The position numbers and the translations under genes were made by a program. Positions 1 through 11,439 of a stretch of 64,000 nt of DNA are shown in pieces (the first letter of the stretch is position 1; every line of letters begins with the position of its first letter). Where the stretch lies: NCBI GenBank assembly GCA_944472135.2, contig OX235265.1, positions 46,225,459 to 46,289,458 of the forward strand. Reading direction: 5' to 3'. This DNA comes from Trichobilharzia regenti. Its lineage: Eukaryota; Platyhelminthes; Trematoda; Strigeidida; Schistosomatidae. Under the pieces are notes generated by a model. It had not been told where the DNA came from. It saw only the letters and a list, made by a program, of their open reading frames with translations, and searched no databases.

Positions 1-440
1 GGAGTCGACCGTGAGGTAGTTTGGAAGCTGCCTGAATAATACGGACTGCAGTGCCCCAAATTTTTATCTACCCCACTTGGCAGCTATATGATGACGCTAT
101 GTGTCAAGTGATTCACCAACGTAAGCTCAGTAAAGTCTTTGGATTGGAGACAATATTCGGAAAGGGCTGCATACTACCACCGGCAATATTCATCATCCTG
201 GTGGACTGGGTTACGCGGCAGGCAGTACATGTCGTGCGGGAAGACGGGTATTAGTTGGACCGATGGAAAGGAACTGAAAGGTGTGAACTTCAAGGATGAG
301 TTACATCTTGTGACATACAAGCTCGAAGACCTGTAAGGGAAAGCCAACAGGTTGTTGGAAGAAGAGGAGAAAACAGGCCTTCGAACGAAAATTGAGAAGA
401 TGCAGTGTAAATATACGACTGACATCAACGAGCACAAATC
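1..440 (+). mobile_element. LINE-A (RTE clade) relic, reverse-transcriptase part, cut by window edge
   Basis: Broken frames read GVDREVVWKL, an ADDI-region relic and HKLEDL-like text (TYKLEDL), ending TGLRT. These match the reverse-transcriptase part of the long LINE-A ORF at 16716-18161. Stops and frameshifts show it is dead. It begins outside the window. Confidence 0.8.
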
Positions 441-1114
441 CTCTTAAACAGGAGAAATGAAAGAGAAGAGACTTTCAATAACTTGGGCAGAATCACTGCG
501 ACTTGAAGCACCCACCACCAATAGCATTTCCATTAGGCTGCCGACTTTCATCACCAGCTGACTTGCTCGTACTTGAGATCAGATGCTCTGATATAGAAGA
601 CTAGCTACGATACAGTCATTTTGCGAACGAATCAATAATCTATTGTCCAAGAGACGTTCTAAAGAAGATGAAGATGAAGTGGATACAGGGTGATGAGACC
701 GGACTATCGATGAGTAAGTCACTTAGGCATTCTATGGCACACGGGCGTCCATACGACAACTTTTCTGAAAATTTTCTAGAGGTTTGTGCAGTCTTTCGAA
801 GATCAAATGGCATACGCACGATCTCATATTATCTGAGTGGGTTGGTATTGGCTGTTTTAGGTGTATTTTCCCCAGCCACCAGAATATTGTGAAAGGCGCG
901 AACTATGTTTCTTTTACTAGGTATTGTGGCGTCTCGGAAGCGTTTAACGAAGTTTTGAATGTGCGGTATCAAGTATCTGCCTGGAGTGGCCAGCCTATTC
1001 AGATATGTGTAACCACCACAATGGCATCAGTCAGTCTGGTTTCTCCTAAGTACCCTGTGTAGCGGTGAAACCTCCCTAAATATTATGAGTCCGAATGTCA
1101 GCCAACTCTCATAA
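441..1114. other. No gene or known repeat recognised
   Basis: Short ORFs here have no recognisable domains and overlap one another in different frames. I see nothing I can name. Confidence 0.5.
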
Positions 1115-1455
1115 ACTGTCAATGTCCAGCTCTTACCACGCTGGACCTCACGCTGTCCCTCGAAGGCTTTCAGAAACGCTTTGTATTAACCAACGCGAAA
1201 AACAGAACACTGATTGGCGACTCAAGAATCCTTTATTCTTACGCCAACATGTAACCAAGAATAAGGTTATCACACAAGGTCTATGAATAAATGTTTTAAC
1301 AATAAATCACGATAATACTTCTGATGGCTTTTCATCTTCCTTTGAACAGCGAACGATGAGACGATGACTGCCGGATTGATGACCCGCGAAAAATATGGAG
1401 AAGTTGGGTTTGAGCAAACAACCGTGAACTGATCGTTCAATTTTCAACTACACTG
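1115..1455. repeat. LTR-like direct repeat, copy 1
   Basis: About 340 bp, repeated in the same direction at 1913-2256 at roughly 80% identity. It begins tgtccagctc and ends ctacactgaca, so TG...CA ends are present. It contains AATAAA-type signals on both strands. A 4-bp target duplication is not visible. Confidence 0.55.
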
Positions 1456-1912
1456 ACACCAAATAATCCCAAGTTGAAGCATGTGGTTTAATTAATATTT
1501 CTCTATTCCTAGTTTGTCCTGGGCCTATTCTCCTTGGTTTACTGAAAACCTTACAGCAAGAGCAGTTTTCGGGCCAGCCCTAAAAGTTTTAAGGGTTGGC
1601 TGCAGTTAGAACCGAGAATTCTGCCATTACTTTACGCAACATATCAGTTGATACTAGTAGAGATTAGAGTAGACTAAACGAATGTTGCTCATTCACTCTT
1701 CCACTGGTATACAAGGAAGTTTTTTTCATTGTAAAACTTCTCATACAAATATCATGCACTGAGTCATATCTTTCCAAAAGTTTATGCCGACGACCGGTAT
1801 GTCAATGTCTAGGTGAAAACCCACGGAAGCTATCGCTCGAACCCAATACTGAGGATCAGTGATTTCTGCCTATATGTTGTTATCTGTGTCAGCCACGTCA
1901 GGTAAACCGTCT
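1456..1912. other. Sequence between two LTR-like repeats, nothing coding
   Basis: Some 460 bp separate the two LTR-like copies. I find no protease, reverse transcriptase or integrase reading frame, so it is not an intact element interior. Confidence 0.4.
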
Positions 1913-2256
1913 ATGCCCAGCTCTTGCTACACTGGAACTCACGCTTTTCCTTGAAGTTTCTCAGAAACGCTTAGTACTAACGGACGCAAAACCCAAAACA
2001 CCGATCGGCTACTCGAGAATTCTTTATTGTAAGACCAACATATAGGCAGCTTTAAAATTAAGTTTTAACTAAGGTCTATGAACAAATATTACAATAATAA
2101 ATCACAATATTACTTCTGATAGTTTTGACCTGACTTCTTTCTGAACAGCGACCGATAAGACGATGACCGGAGGATTGATCACGCGCGAAAATATAGGGAA
2201 GTTGGGTTTGAGCAAACAACCATGAATTGATCCTTCAATCTTCAACTACATTGACA
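1913..2256. repeat. LTR-like direct repeat, copy 2
   Basis: Second copy of the unit at 1115-1455. Shared blocks include the tail ttgggtttgagcaaacaacc and the region around ggtctatgaa. It is diverged by many point changes, so the duplication is not recent. Confidence 0.55.
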
Positions 2257-3954
2257 GGAGGACTTCAAGTTTCCGTACTTCTTTGTTAATCTGGTAAGGC
2301 AGCTTTGAACACATGTTCCCATACCCAGTGTACTCACAATTCATAGTGGTCAAAGTAAGGCTCTATTTGAGCAAACCATGTTTCCGAATAATTGCCAACA
2401 AACTCATGTTATCTGACCCCAATGGTAACTTAACAGTCCACCTCATCAGAAATGTAGTTTTAGAAAATTAAACTCAGAGTTATACGCAATTAAAAGACCT
2501 GGAAAAATACAAACAATAATGCGAAAAATATGTGAATTAGAGCTGAATTTAAAAAATAGGTTAGTCTATTCGAATTAGTTTCAGGAATTTAATAACGGAC
2601 TCTTTTACCGAAATAATTACCCAAACTACTGTTAGGTAATGAATATTTTGCAGTTGTGTAGTTTGATGTTCTATTTGAAAATCGTACTGGTGTGCAGTTG
2701 AGGTGAACAGACTTCACCTTAAACACTGAGTGAAATTCACTATCACTCAATGAATAAAGAGTGCCTTTCAAACCACAGATAAGAAGCAGCTTCAAGTTTG
2801 ATGGAGCATTCGTATCAATTAGAGAACCAGTGAAAATCCTGCAGTATCTGACAGCTGTTTCGCCCCAGTTTGCAACTCTTCAGGCGTGCGCACCCAGTGA
2901 GGTTCAAATCATTATTCACTTGGGAAAAATGAAAGAAGGTATCAAACACAAGTGTGCCAAGTAAAAGATATTAATTGCAAGCGAGAATGACGGCAAAGGC
3001 TTTGGGCTTGGTTGCAAAGTATTTTGGTCTGAAATCTATGAATAAATAAAGATTGCAGACATTTTAAGTGACCCATAAAATTTATTAGGTTATTGAATTG
3101 CATTCGCGCCTAATACTGTGTTTGACACTTGTGTTAGAACTTTTCACATTATTAGTGTTAAAACCGCATACAACGGTGACTAATAAGAGACACAACAACA
3201 ATTTGCATAATTCCATGAGCGCAATTAAAGCCGAAAGCCTTTTCCAATAGAATCGTAATGAAAACACTGGGGTTTTTGCACAAACATTACCACACAGAAA
3301 GTGAGGTACTTAAATACATCGAAGACTCTTCGGTGTTAAAGCACTCACTGGATGCTGTGGCGAAACAAATATTTACTGCTTATTCAGTGTGAAAAGTAAA
3401 TGAATGGCGAATACAAAAGCCATTGACGCAATACGAAATTACCCGAATAATAAAATTTAACGTTGGCGATTCGCATGGAGAAGTCGACGTAGCAATTAGC
3501 CACCTTGCCCCGAAATACAGATGTAGACTGAAGTTAGTCATTCGCTGCCTAAGAAAACTCAGCACCCCCTATATGTCTCTTCACATTTCTGGCTTCTGTC
3601 TAAGTCGGACAGGCTTCATTAAAATTAGAGGAATGTACTTGAGACTGAAGCTAAGTATCCTAAACAATAATTCACATCACGGCCTCATCAACGTCGTCGT
3701 TTTTTATGTCAGTGAATCTTTTCATATGTTGTCTGATATCTAATTATTTCGGAAACTAGAACTCCCTGTAATTGCCTGCAGAGTATTTTGTTGAATAAAA
3801 GAGTGCCTCACCGAAAGAAAGAAGTATGAAATGAGTCGGCTAACGAAATGTTAGTATAGGGCAGCACTGGTAAACGTCTCCTTCTTCTGTAATCTTTCTG
3901 TCATCTGAAAGTGGATAACGCGTAGCTTCACATTTTTTTTTTATTTTTGATTAC
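2257..3954. other. Mostly unrecognised flank with a faint SINE-2 relic
   Basis: Around 2810-2915 the text (agagaaccagtgaaaatcc, then gacagctgtttcgccccag) matches SINE-2 in minus orientation. The rest has no recognisable gene; ORFs such as 3423-3743 show no domain. Confidence 0.4.
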
Positions 3955-4165
3955 AGCTTGACTTCACACCGTATTTTTGGTAGAGGTATGGAATTTTCAG
4001 CGTGGATATCGGTAGCCCGAAATTCGCAGGCCAACCATAGATATCAGGTGTGCGTCGGCGTGGGCTCGAACCTTGGACCATGTGCATGGTCGGCGAGAGT
4101 CCTAACCTTTGTGCCACGACTGCCAGCTGTGAAGATGGTAGAATCTGAAAGAGTGTGAAGGAAGA
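3955..4165 (-). repeat. SINE-1b: tRNA-like head with alternative tail
   Basis: Read on the minus strand it has a tRNA-like head (a box around ggcacaaaggttaggac and a B box ggttcgagccc) followed by a tail around gctaccgatatccacg. The same head-tail pair occurs at 14355-14530 on the + strand. Confidence 0.65.
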
Positions 4166-4600
4166 AGGCAGATATTAGCTGGAAGCTGATGTTGTTCGGA
4201 CGACTACTGCCTATCAAAGCATCAGAGGGCAGTAAAATGAAAGTAACTGAGAATAAACTATTGAGAAAAGACATATTATTTCCATCTCAAATATACAGTA
4301 CGACTCTGTCATTCAGGCTTCAGGAAACATCCAGTGCTGTGCAAGCACTATGTATTTACTGAACCTTTGTTAGAACCCGAAACAAAATCCTACCTGCATC
4401 CAATTTCATCTAAGTTCACCATTGAAAATGTACAGTATTTTCCTGATAGTAAAGTCTATAGTGTATAACAGAACTCAGCTCCGAAATCAACCACGAAACG
4501 CCCTACAAGTCTAACCCAGCTGCAGAAAAAATTTGAGGGTACTAACAGCGCTAAAATACGCCGAATAGCGGGAAGTTTTCCGTTAACATTAAGAAAAAAA

Positions 4601-4681
4601 ATTGATTTGCGTTAGTTGGAGATGGAGCATTGAATATTGGTTAAGCGGTTTATCTGACATTTAGGGTCATCTCAAGGTTGT
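4601..4681 (+). other. Sequence just upstream of the DCTN1 start; possible 5' UTR
   Basis: No promoter motif is recognisable. A pyrimidine-containing stretch ending in acatttag at 4663 lies about 18 nt before the ATG and could act as an acceptor for an upstream exon or a spliced leader, but nothing confirms this. Confidence 0.3.
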
Positions 4682-4781
4682 ATGGCTGAAGCGAAACTAA
4701 GGGTCGGGTGTCGTGTTGAAGTAACAGGGAAAGACGTTTTTGGGACCGTTGCTTTTGTTGGAGCAACACAATTCTCACCAG
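4682..4781 (+). CDS. DCTN1: DCTN1 exon 1: start codon and first half of CAP-Gly
   Basis: Codes for residues 1-33 plus one base, beginning [14 protein letters not shown] and ending in the GATQFSP part of the CAP-Gly fold, which binds the EEY/F tails of alpha-tubulin and EB/CLIP proteins. The 3' border is set by family alignment, where the conserved order is F-x-x-G-K-W-V-G-V. The donor at 4782 reads gtaaaa. Confidence 0.88.
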
Positions 4782-7700
4782 GTAAAAAAAGTTCTGTTCT
4801 CATCACGGACTTAGGAAAATGGGTGGGTGTAATACTAGACGAGCCCAAAGGGAAGAACAACGGCACGGTCCAGGGGAAACGCTACTTTACATGTGAGGAA
4901 AATTTTGGGATATTTGTGCGCCCATCTCAGGTATGTTTTATTCAAAACGGTTTTGTGCGATGTTTGTTCCCATTTATGCGTCAGCTAATGCACATTATCA
5001 GAAGTCTTTACTATCGGAGACTATGGTAATTTTTATTTGTTTACCACTATATTTATAGTGAATTTGCACGGCGCTCTTATTTTAATAACTCACCAGAGCT
5101 TGTGTTAGTAATTTGCTGGTAGACATCGAGATCATTGCAAATATGAATTCAATATATCTCATATAATTGCATAGTGCCAGTCTATTCTTCAAGTGCTAGG
5201 TTGCATTTGTAATTTTAAAAAATGTTATGTAATGAGATTCTTTGCTGAGAGTAAGGATCAGTTTTCACAGTCCCTAGGATAAACTGGTTCATAGACATTT
5301 CAGTGTGAATCATGATGTTCAAAAACTATGTATCGTGGTTTTTGACACTTATAGCTTCGTAGCAATAATAGTGCACACATGATTCCTTACTTATTTCGCG
5401 AATCCTTACGGTTTTCGATTTGTATTTGTTGATCTTACCTGTATTCCGTAATATCATTTTCATCAGTTTCGCATTACCCTACCTAGCTTTTTTAGTCCTT
5501 GCACTCCGTATTTATATCAGAGTATGAAAAGGTATTTCCAGAACCATGAAACTGGATTCCCACCTGAATATTGAGTCTGTTGGTACTCTTATTCTGCGTG
5601 GAATTATATTGTAGCATTATTCAGACCTACAAGCACACTTATTGGAACCTAGGCGAAGTTAAACTATCATAACCAAAGTTACTGTGACTTTGGGCAACCA
5701 ATTAGAATTCAAACAAAAACAGCGCTCATAATCTTTGGAAAATGCATTAATGCACATTGCGAATACTATATTACACTGAATAATTGCCCTTATGTGTTGC
5801 AAGAATGTCTCTCAGTCGCTAACCGGACAACCTAAAGAGAAGTCATACCATGCGCGATAGGTGTTTTCATCCAGGTCGAGATGCTTTGAGATCCACTGAT
5901 TTTCTTGACACTGTTCTTTAACCTACACCTAAGTGTGACCGTAATCCAAACTTTAATCTTAAAAGCCGTAACCGTAGCATACCTAGCAGTACATATTCAC
6001 AGAAAAAGTACATATGGAATAAGTAGAATACTGTGTTTACTTTCGCCAAATTCTAAACGGTAAGCATGATTTGATTTCGAATGACATTTCATAGCCTTCC
6101 CTGAATTTGACTGGTTCTTAAAAGTCCACTTTTGACAGACCTTGACTTCGGCTGTGATACCTTAACTTCGCCAGGACATGAATCCAACCGTAGTCTCCAG
6201 CCTATAGAGCTTATGGCGCTAGTGTTGGGACTTACTGTCATTTTTGTGGTATAGTTGTTTCGTAACATTTCCTTAGGAAACGATAACTTATGCTTGCCTT
6301 TGCTTCAATATGCACCAGGCAGTTGATTTTCTCCTCTACTTCCGATTGCTAGTGTCAAGCATACCTTAATATATTAAATAAGACAGTGTGTCCCCTGAAA
6401 AATATACTGCTAAAATATTGTCTATCCAACGGTTCGTGAGACGCTATGAATGTGTGCGATATATTCTTTGTTTTGTAAGAAAATGGAGTTGGCTCTTATT
6501 GGCTTTAAAACTTAACTTCAAGCCAGTGGACACCGGGCTTTAATCCCATCTCACTTACTGTAACTGAATAGTACCATAAGCCTTTACATAGTGTGTAATT
6601 CGTAGGTGGGCACATAAAATATATTTTCTCGGTATTAGCATTCTTTCAAATATAATTTCTCACTCCCGCAATTGTTTAAACCGACACTTATTTCAACTTT
6701 AGAAAGTCACTTTGTCATCATGTGGTGAAGTGGGAAGGCCTACGCACTCTCGTTATCTACTTCTTTAGTGAAATATCTCTATGCCTATTAGGCATCAAGA
6801 ATACATCAGTGTGCGCGGTTACATTACGTCAGTGTTTAGTCATCAGTGTTGAATCTGCAAAGATTGCATTCATTTATTCTACACACCGCCTCTCTTCTTT
6901 GATAGAAAATTATAACTGTCAATCTTCTGAGTTGGTCATGTCATTCGTTACGCCTACTTACCACCTACCATGGCTTATTGAATCAAGAGCGGCCATATCC
7001 GTACTCACCCAATCACTGAATTCATGACTGTTAATCCAATTAGTTTGGAAAAGTGCGACTTGCTTTTTGTGGTCGAATTGACTACCAAAACTCGTGACTT
7101 AGGACCGTGAGTGATGGGGATCGAAATAAATCACACAGACGCAAACGTATTCTCACCTTTTTACTTTAGATGTGTTGTCACATACTTTGTTTCTGTCCTT
7201 TTGTTTCACAATACTTTACCACTTCTCATTATTTTATTATCATCTCATCTCTATTCGCATCCTTATTACCTTATATATATATAAATATATAGTTTTTTGA
7301 AGCATCATACAATCATGCAAGTCCTTACATTGATAACGGTAGGATAATAGTAATATGACTCCATTCAAATACAGTTTGATCCAATATCCAGAACATATTT
7401 TAATTCTCTTGTCCGTGTTGTGCCATTTTTCTGTTTTATTATGTTAAGGACTATTTAGTGTTTGTCTTTGATTGCTATTGTGATATATGTCAGGTGGCTC
7501 TGCGATGATTGGTTGGGAATTCGAACCGTAATAAGCTTTCCCCATTTTGTTTAAGCCAATTCTTGTTTTTCCCGTTGATTAGTTGAACGGAAATGTTTGG
7601 CTTCTGTCGACATGCCAGCTTTTAATGTCTGTCTGTTTTCGACATAGAACTTTGCACAAATGTGCGGAAGTTCAAGTCGCCACACTCCGTGTAGCACGCG

Positions 7701-10700
7701 AAGCAAGAGAAGAAAGTACAAGAAAAGCATAATAGAGAAAGTAAGCAGAGGTGTGAGACAAAGGAGGGGTAATAACGAAGAACAAAACAGTTTCATTGAA
7801 AATCATAAGTCACAAGGAGTGGATGCATCTGCGCCACTGAGAACGATTTTGAGCCATGTCACAAACTGTTTCCAACCATAGATTTTTACCGTCTCGAGGA
7901 CCCCAGTCTGGAAGTCTACACCTTCCTACGTGGCTTAGACCAACTGTTGTGGATTTCACTGACTGGTGCCAAGTTTTTGTTTGACCGCCGCTAGCTTTTT
8001 TCCAGCCTGACCCTATATTCGCAAACATTGCTCGTCGAGGGAGGCGATGGCTTGGCATACGTAACACATGTCCTAACCATCTCAGTCTTTGTAACTTCAC
8101 GACTTCGTCGATTGATTTCCCCTGTTTACCTAGAACTCGACGCCTAACTTCAATGTTGCTTTTAATGTGGACTATCCGAAGATGTCTGAAGATCAACAGT
8201 GATGTTATTTGCTGCCGAAGTGGCTTAGTGGTTAACACGCGTTTAAAATGACGGGTACTGGGTTTGATTCTCAGTAGAAAGACTATCACACCACACACTG
8301 GGAATTGCAGGTACATCTAGACGAGTCCCAAACGAGATGGAACTTACTTCCAGGATTCCACTGATAGTCACTATGCACCAAATAACATGACAAATATGAA
8401 TCTGGAGTTTGTAAAAAAGTAAATTAACTGATATTTATTGTTAAATTTGACTCATTGAATCCAGCTTTCTTTGCTTCATCTGTTTGTTAGGTGGGTAAAT
8501 ATTTTAGTCCAACAAGAGTATATATTTTGGTGTACTTTATTCGGGTTGTATCTGAAAATATCGACCGTGAATGCATCTTTTAATTAAAAATCTAATTTAT
8601 TTATTCCTCCTTTGACATCCAGCTTACTCTTCTAGATGGTCCAGAAGGATCAAACGTAATGGAGTTATCCACATCTAGCGTTGTTTCCGAATCAGGTGCC
8701 ACTTCAGAATCAAGTGAAGCTGCAAAACTTTCTGGTTCGGCATCTTCGTTATCTGTAGGACTGAAAACTCCTGAGACAGTTAAAGGTATTGAATGCTTTA
8801 TTTTCTGCCTGTTCTTCAACTTATCTACATCGTTTTGAATCTTATCACTAATATGCATGTAATGTAGCATTTTAACCCCAAGGAAGCGCATAATGTTATT
8901 TACATCAATAACATTATCTGTCAATTGAAATGATTTGTATGGTTACTTGATTTGTATTACCTGGTAAAACAGTAAGATGTTTTGCTACACTCAATTCAGT
9001 AACCATTTAGAGGTGGTGATACTAAACAGAAAACTGCCTGTTCTATGGAAATTAAGGTTATAGCTGAGATGCTCATGCTTTGATTAGCGTTATCCAGTGA
9101 CCGGAATTCAACTCAGATCTCCATGAATTTATTATTCATTGGATTCCAGTTGATTTAACTTTATATCGCTACATGTGTTGATGAAATCTGATTGATCAGC
9201 TGTTTTTTCAATAGGTTAAACAGTTATACGTCGCTGTGCCCTTTAAACCGTTTTGAATAACGTAAAGCAATTAGTAGAAAGTTAAATGACCAACACCTCG
9301 TGTTTCTTGATACTTAATATGAATATTTTCTCATATTAGATTTACACCATTAAGTAGTATTGTGTTTGAACTTAAGTAACTTTGAAATAATGTTATCAAT
9401 TATGACACTACTGACAGCTTGTTGTAAAGCTGTGCTACAAAATCTCAGGGACATTTTATTCAGTAGTTTTGGAAACTAGGTCATTTTCAAGACAGCTGAC
9501 TCTGACCAACATTATCTGAAATGTTATTAGAAATATAGATGAATCCATCAGTTTTTCTAATCTTACGTTTGGGTCTTTCGCTGATGCACACCCTACACTT
9601 TTTAGGTTGAACCAAAACAGTTGACCCTTACAGCAGACACATTGCTATTGCTCTGCCGGAAATGTGGATCAATAGACTAAGCACTCGGTTTACGGTTGAT
9701 GGGTCAGAGGTTCGAGTATCACCCCACCTGGGCAACTGGATAGTATCATCAGTTCTCACATAATGAGTGTGGCTCTTAGTTTGGCACTTGGAAAATCCGT
9801 TCCGGGTAATTGAGCTCTACCTGATTGAAATTTAGTGACTGACGTCATTTAAATTTCAGTCATTGCGTGTTATCGAAGTCATTGACTAAAGTTCTGCTAC
9901 TGAGGTTTTTGTCCTAGCTTTGATCATCACTCGATTATAATCAGTCAGTAAGTTTTGACTACCTTTAATTTCAGTCATAATAATTAGTGCACAACCTTCC
10001 ACTAATTTGAAGACAACGTATTTTCTCTGAGACACTGAACTATTCTACTTGTACAGAAATGTAGTGAAATTATTGTCCAGTGCATTTTGTTTTCAGTGAC
10101 CCCTCAAAAAGTTTTTTTTGTGGAAAAAATCTGTCGTCGGGTAATTTGTTTATATTCTGTTTGCAACCATAAATCATAAATCAGATAAATTTCTATTTTT
10201 CACTGTTTCATCATTCAATTTTTGATATCATACATATCATAGGACGGACTTCAAAGTTACCCGGTCTCAAACGTTCTCCTCTAGCTAGTTCTACTTCATC
10301 TGTGAAGGATAAGGCTAGTGTACCTGCCTCAACTAGTAGACGTATGTTCTGTTTTCTATATGAGTGCATGCTTAACTAAAACAAGAAGCATATCCATATT
10401 ATCCATATTGGTTCATATATCAATCTTACATTATCTAACAGCTACGCTTTAATCTTTGCCTCATCTCTTTTGTTCTTAGTCATAACATTCATCTAATGCG
10501 CTTTTAATCCATAATTAATTTAAAGCATGCTATAACATATAGTTTTTGTTTTGTTTTTTTCCGATCGGTTTCGTACTACTGTATATTTATTATTTTGTTC
10601 TCTTTCTTTTTTCGTCACAGTTCCATCAGAAATTAAAAAGGCATCGCAAGTAAGTTTAATCTCTTTTTTATTTGTTGTGATGATTGACAATGTTACATAA

Positions 10701-11396
10701 ATTATATTTTTCGAGGCTATATAGAAAAAAACGTGGCGCGCTTTCATTGATAGGGATTCGATTGATTTCATGTTTGATCACAAAGGGATTTCAGTTGGAG
10801 AAGCATATAAAAAAACTAGGGTGTACTGGACAACTGTCTCGTTCTAGTTCGGGACTCTTTAACAGTACGCACCCACAACCCCACAACAAGCGAATGGACC
10901 TGGAGCCCTCGGGTTTCAAGGCGAGGTCTCTGACCATTTAGCTACTGAGACAGAATCCAGTGGCCGATGAGGTTGGCGGCTGGTGGTCGCGTTGAATATC
11001 ACCAGCAACTGACAGAAGTTAGAATTCATGGGCTGGTCATTGGATTCTATCTCAATGGCTGAGTTATCAAAGATCTCGCCTTGTATCTTGAAGATCCTGG
11101 CTTCGATTCCTGGTGGCGGCGGGGTCTTGAGCGAAGTCAATTCGTAACCAAACTGTAAATTATCCATTTGACTGACTTGGCTTATCTGTCTTGTCAAATA
11201 GAATGATTCTATTTCTTAATAGACAGCTCATTTTCCAGTGAACTTTATGCATTTTTGATATTTCTGTAATCTATCGACTTATTATTTTGTGTTAGTAAAT
11301 TTCTTAACATGTATGTGTATACATTTCTCTTTATTGTGTTAAGAATTTATAGTCGATAATCGATTTTTTTCACATTTTGCTTTTACTGTGTATTGA

Positions 11397-11439
<43 letters not shown>

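Noticed and set aside
3423..3743. 106-codon ORF upstream of dynactin
   Set aside because: No domain; a partly overlapping minus-strand ORF is equally long-lived. Not supportable as a gene.
4782..4814. Eleven extra residues as a real insertion in the CAP-Gly domain
   Set aside because: The segment has GT...AG ends and interrupts a conserved G-K-W-V-G stretch, so a micro-intron explains it better. Only transcripts can exclude retention.
8601..8924. Minus-strand ORF of 107 codons
   Set aside because: It overlaps DCTN1 exon 3 in antisense. The + strand frame has splice sites, correct phase and a fit to the protein; the antisense frame has no domain.
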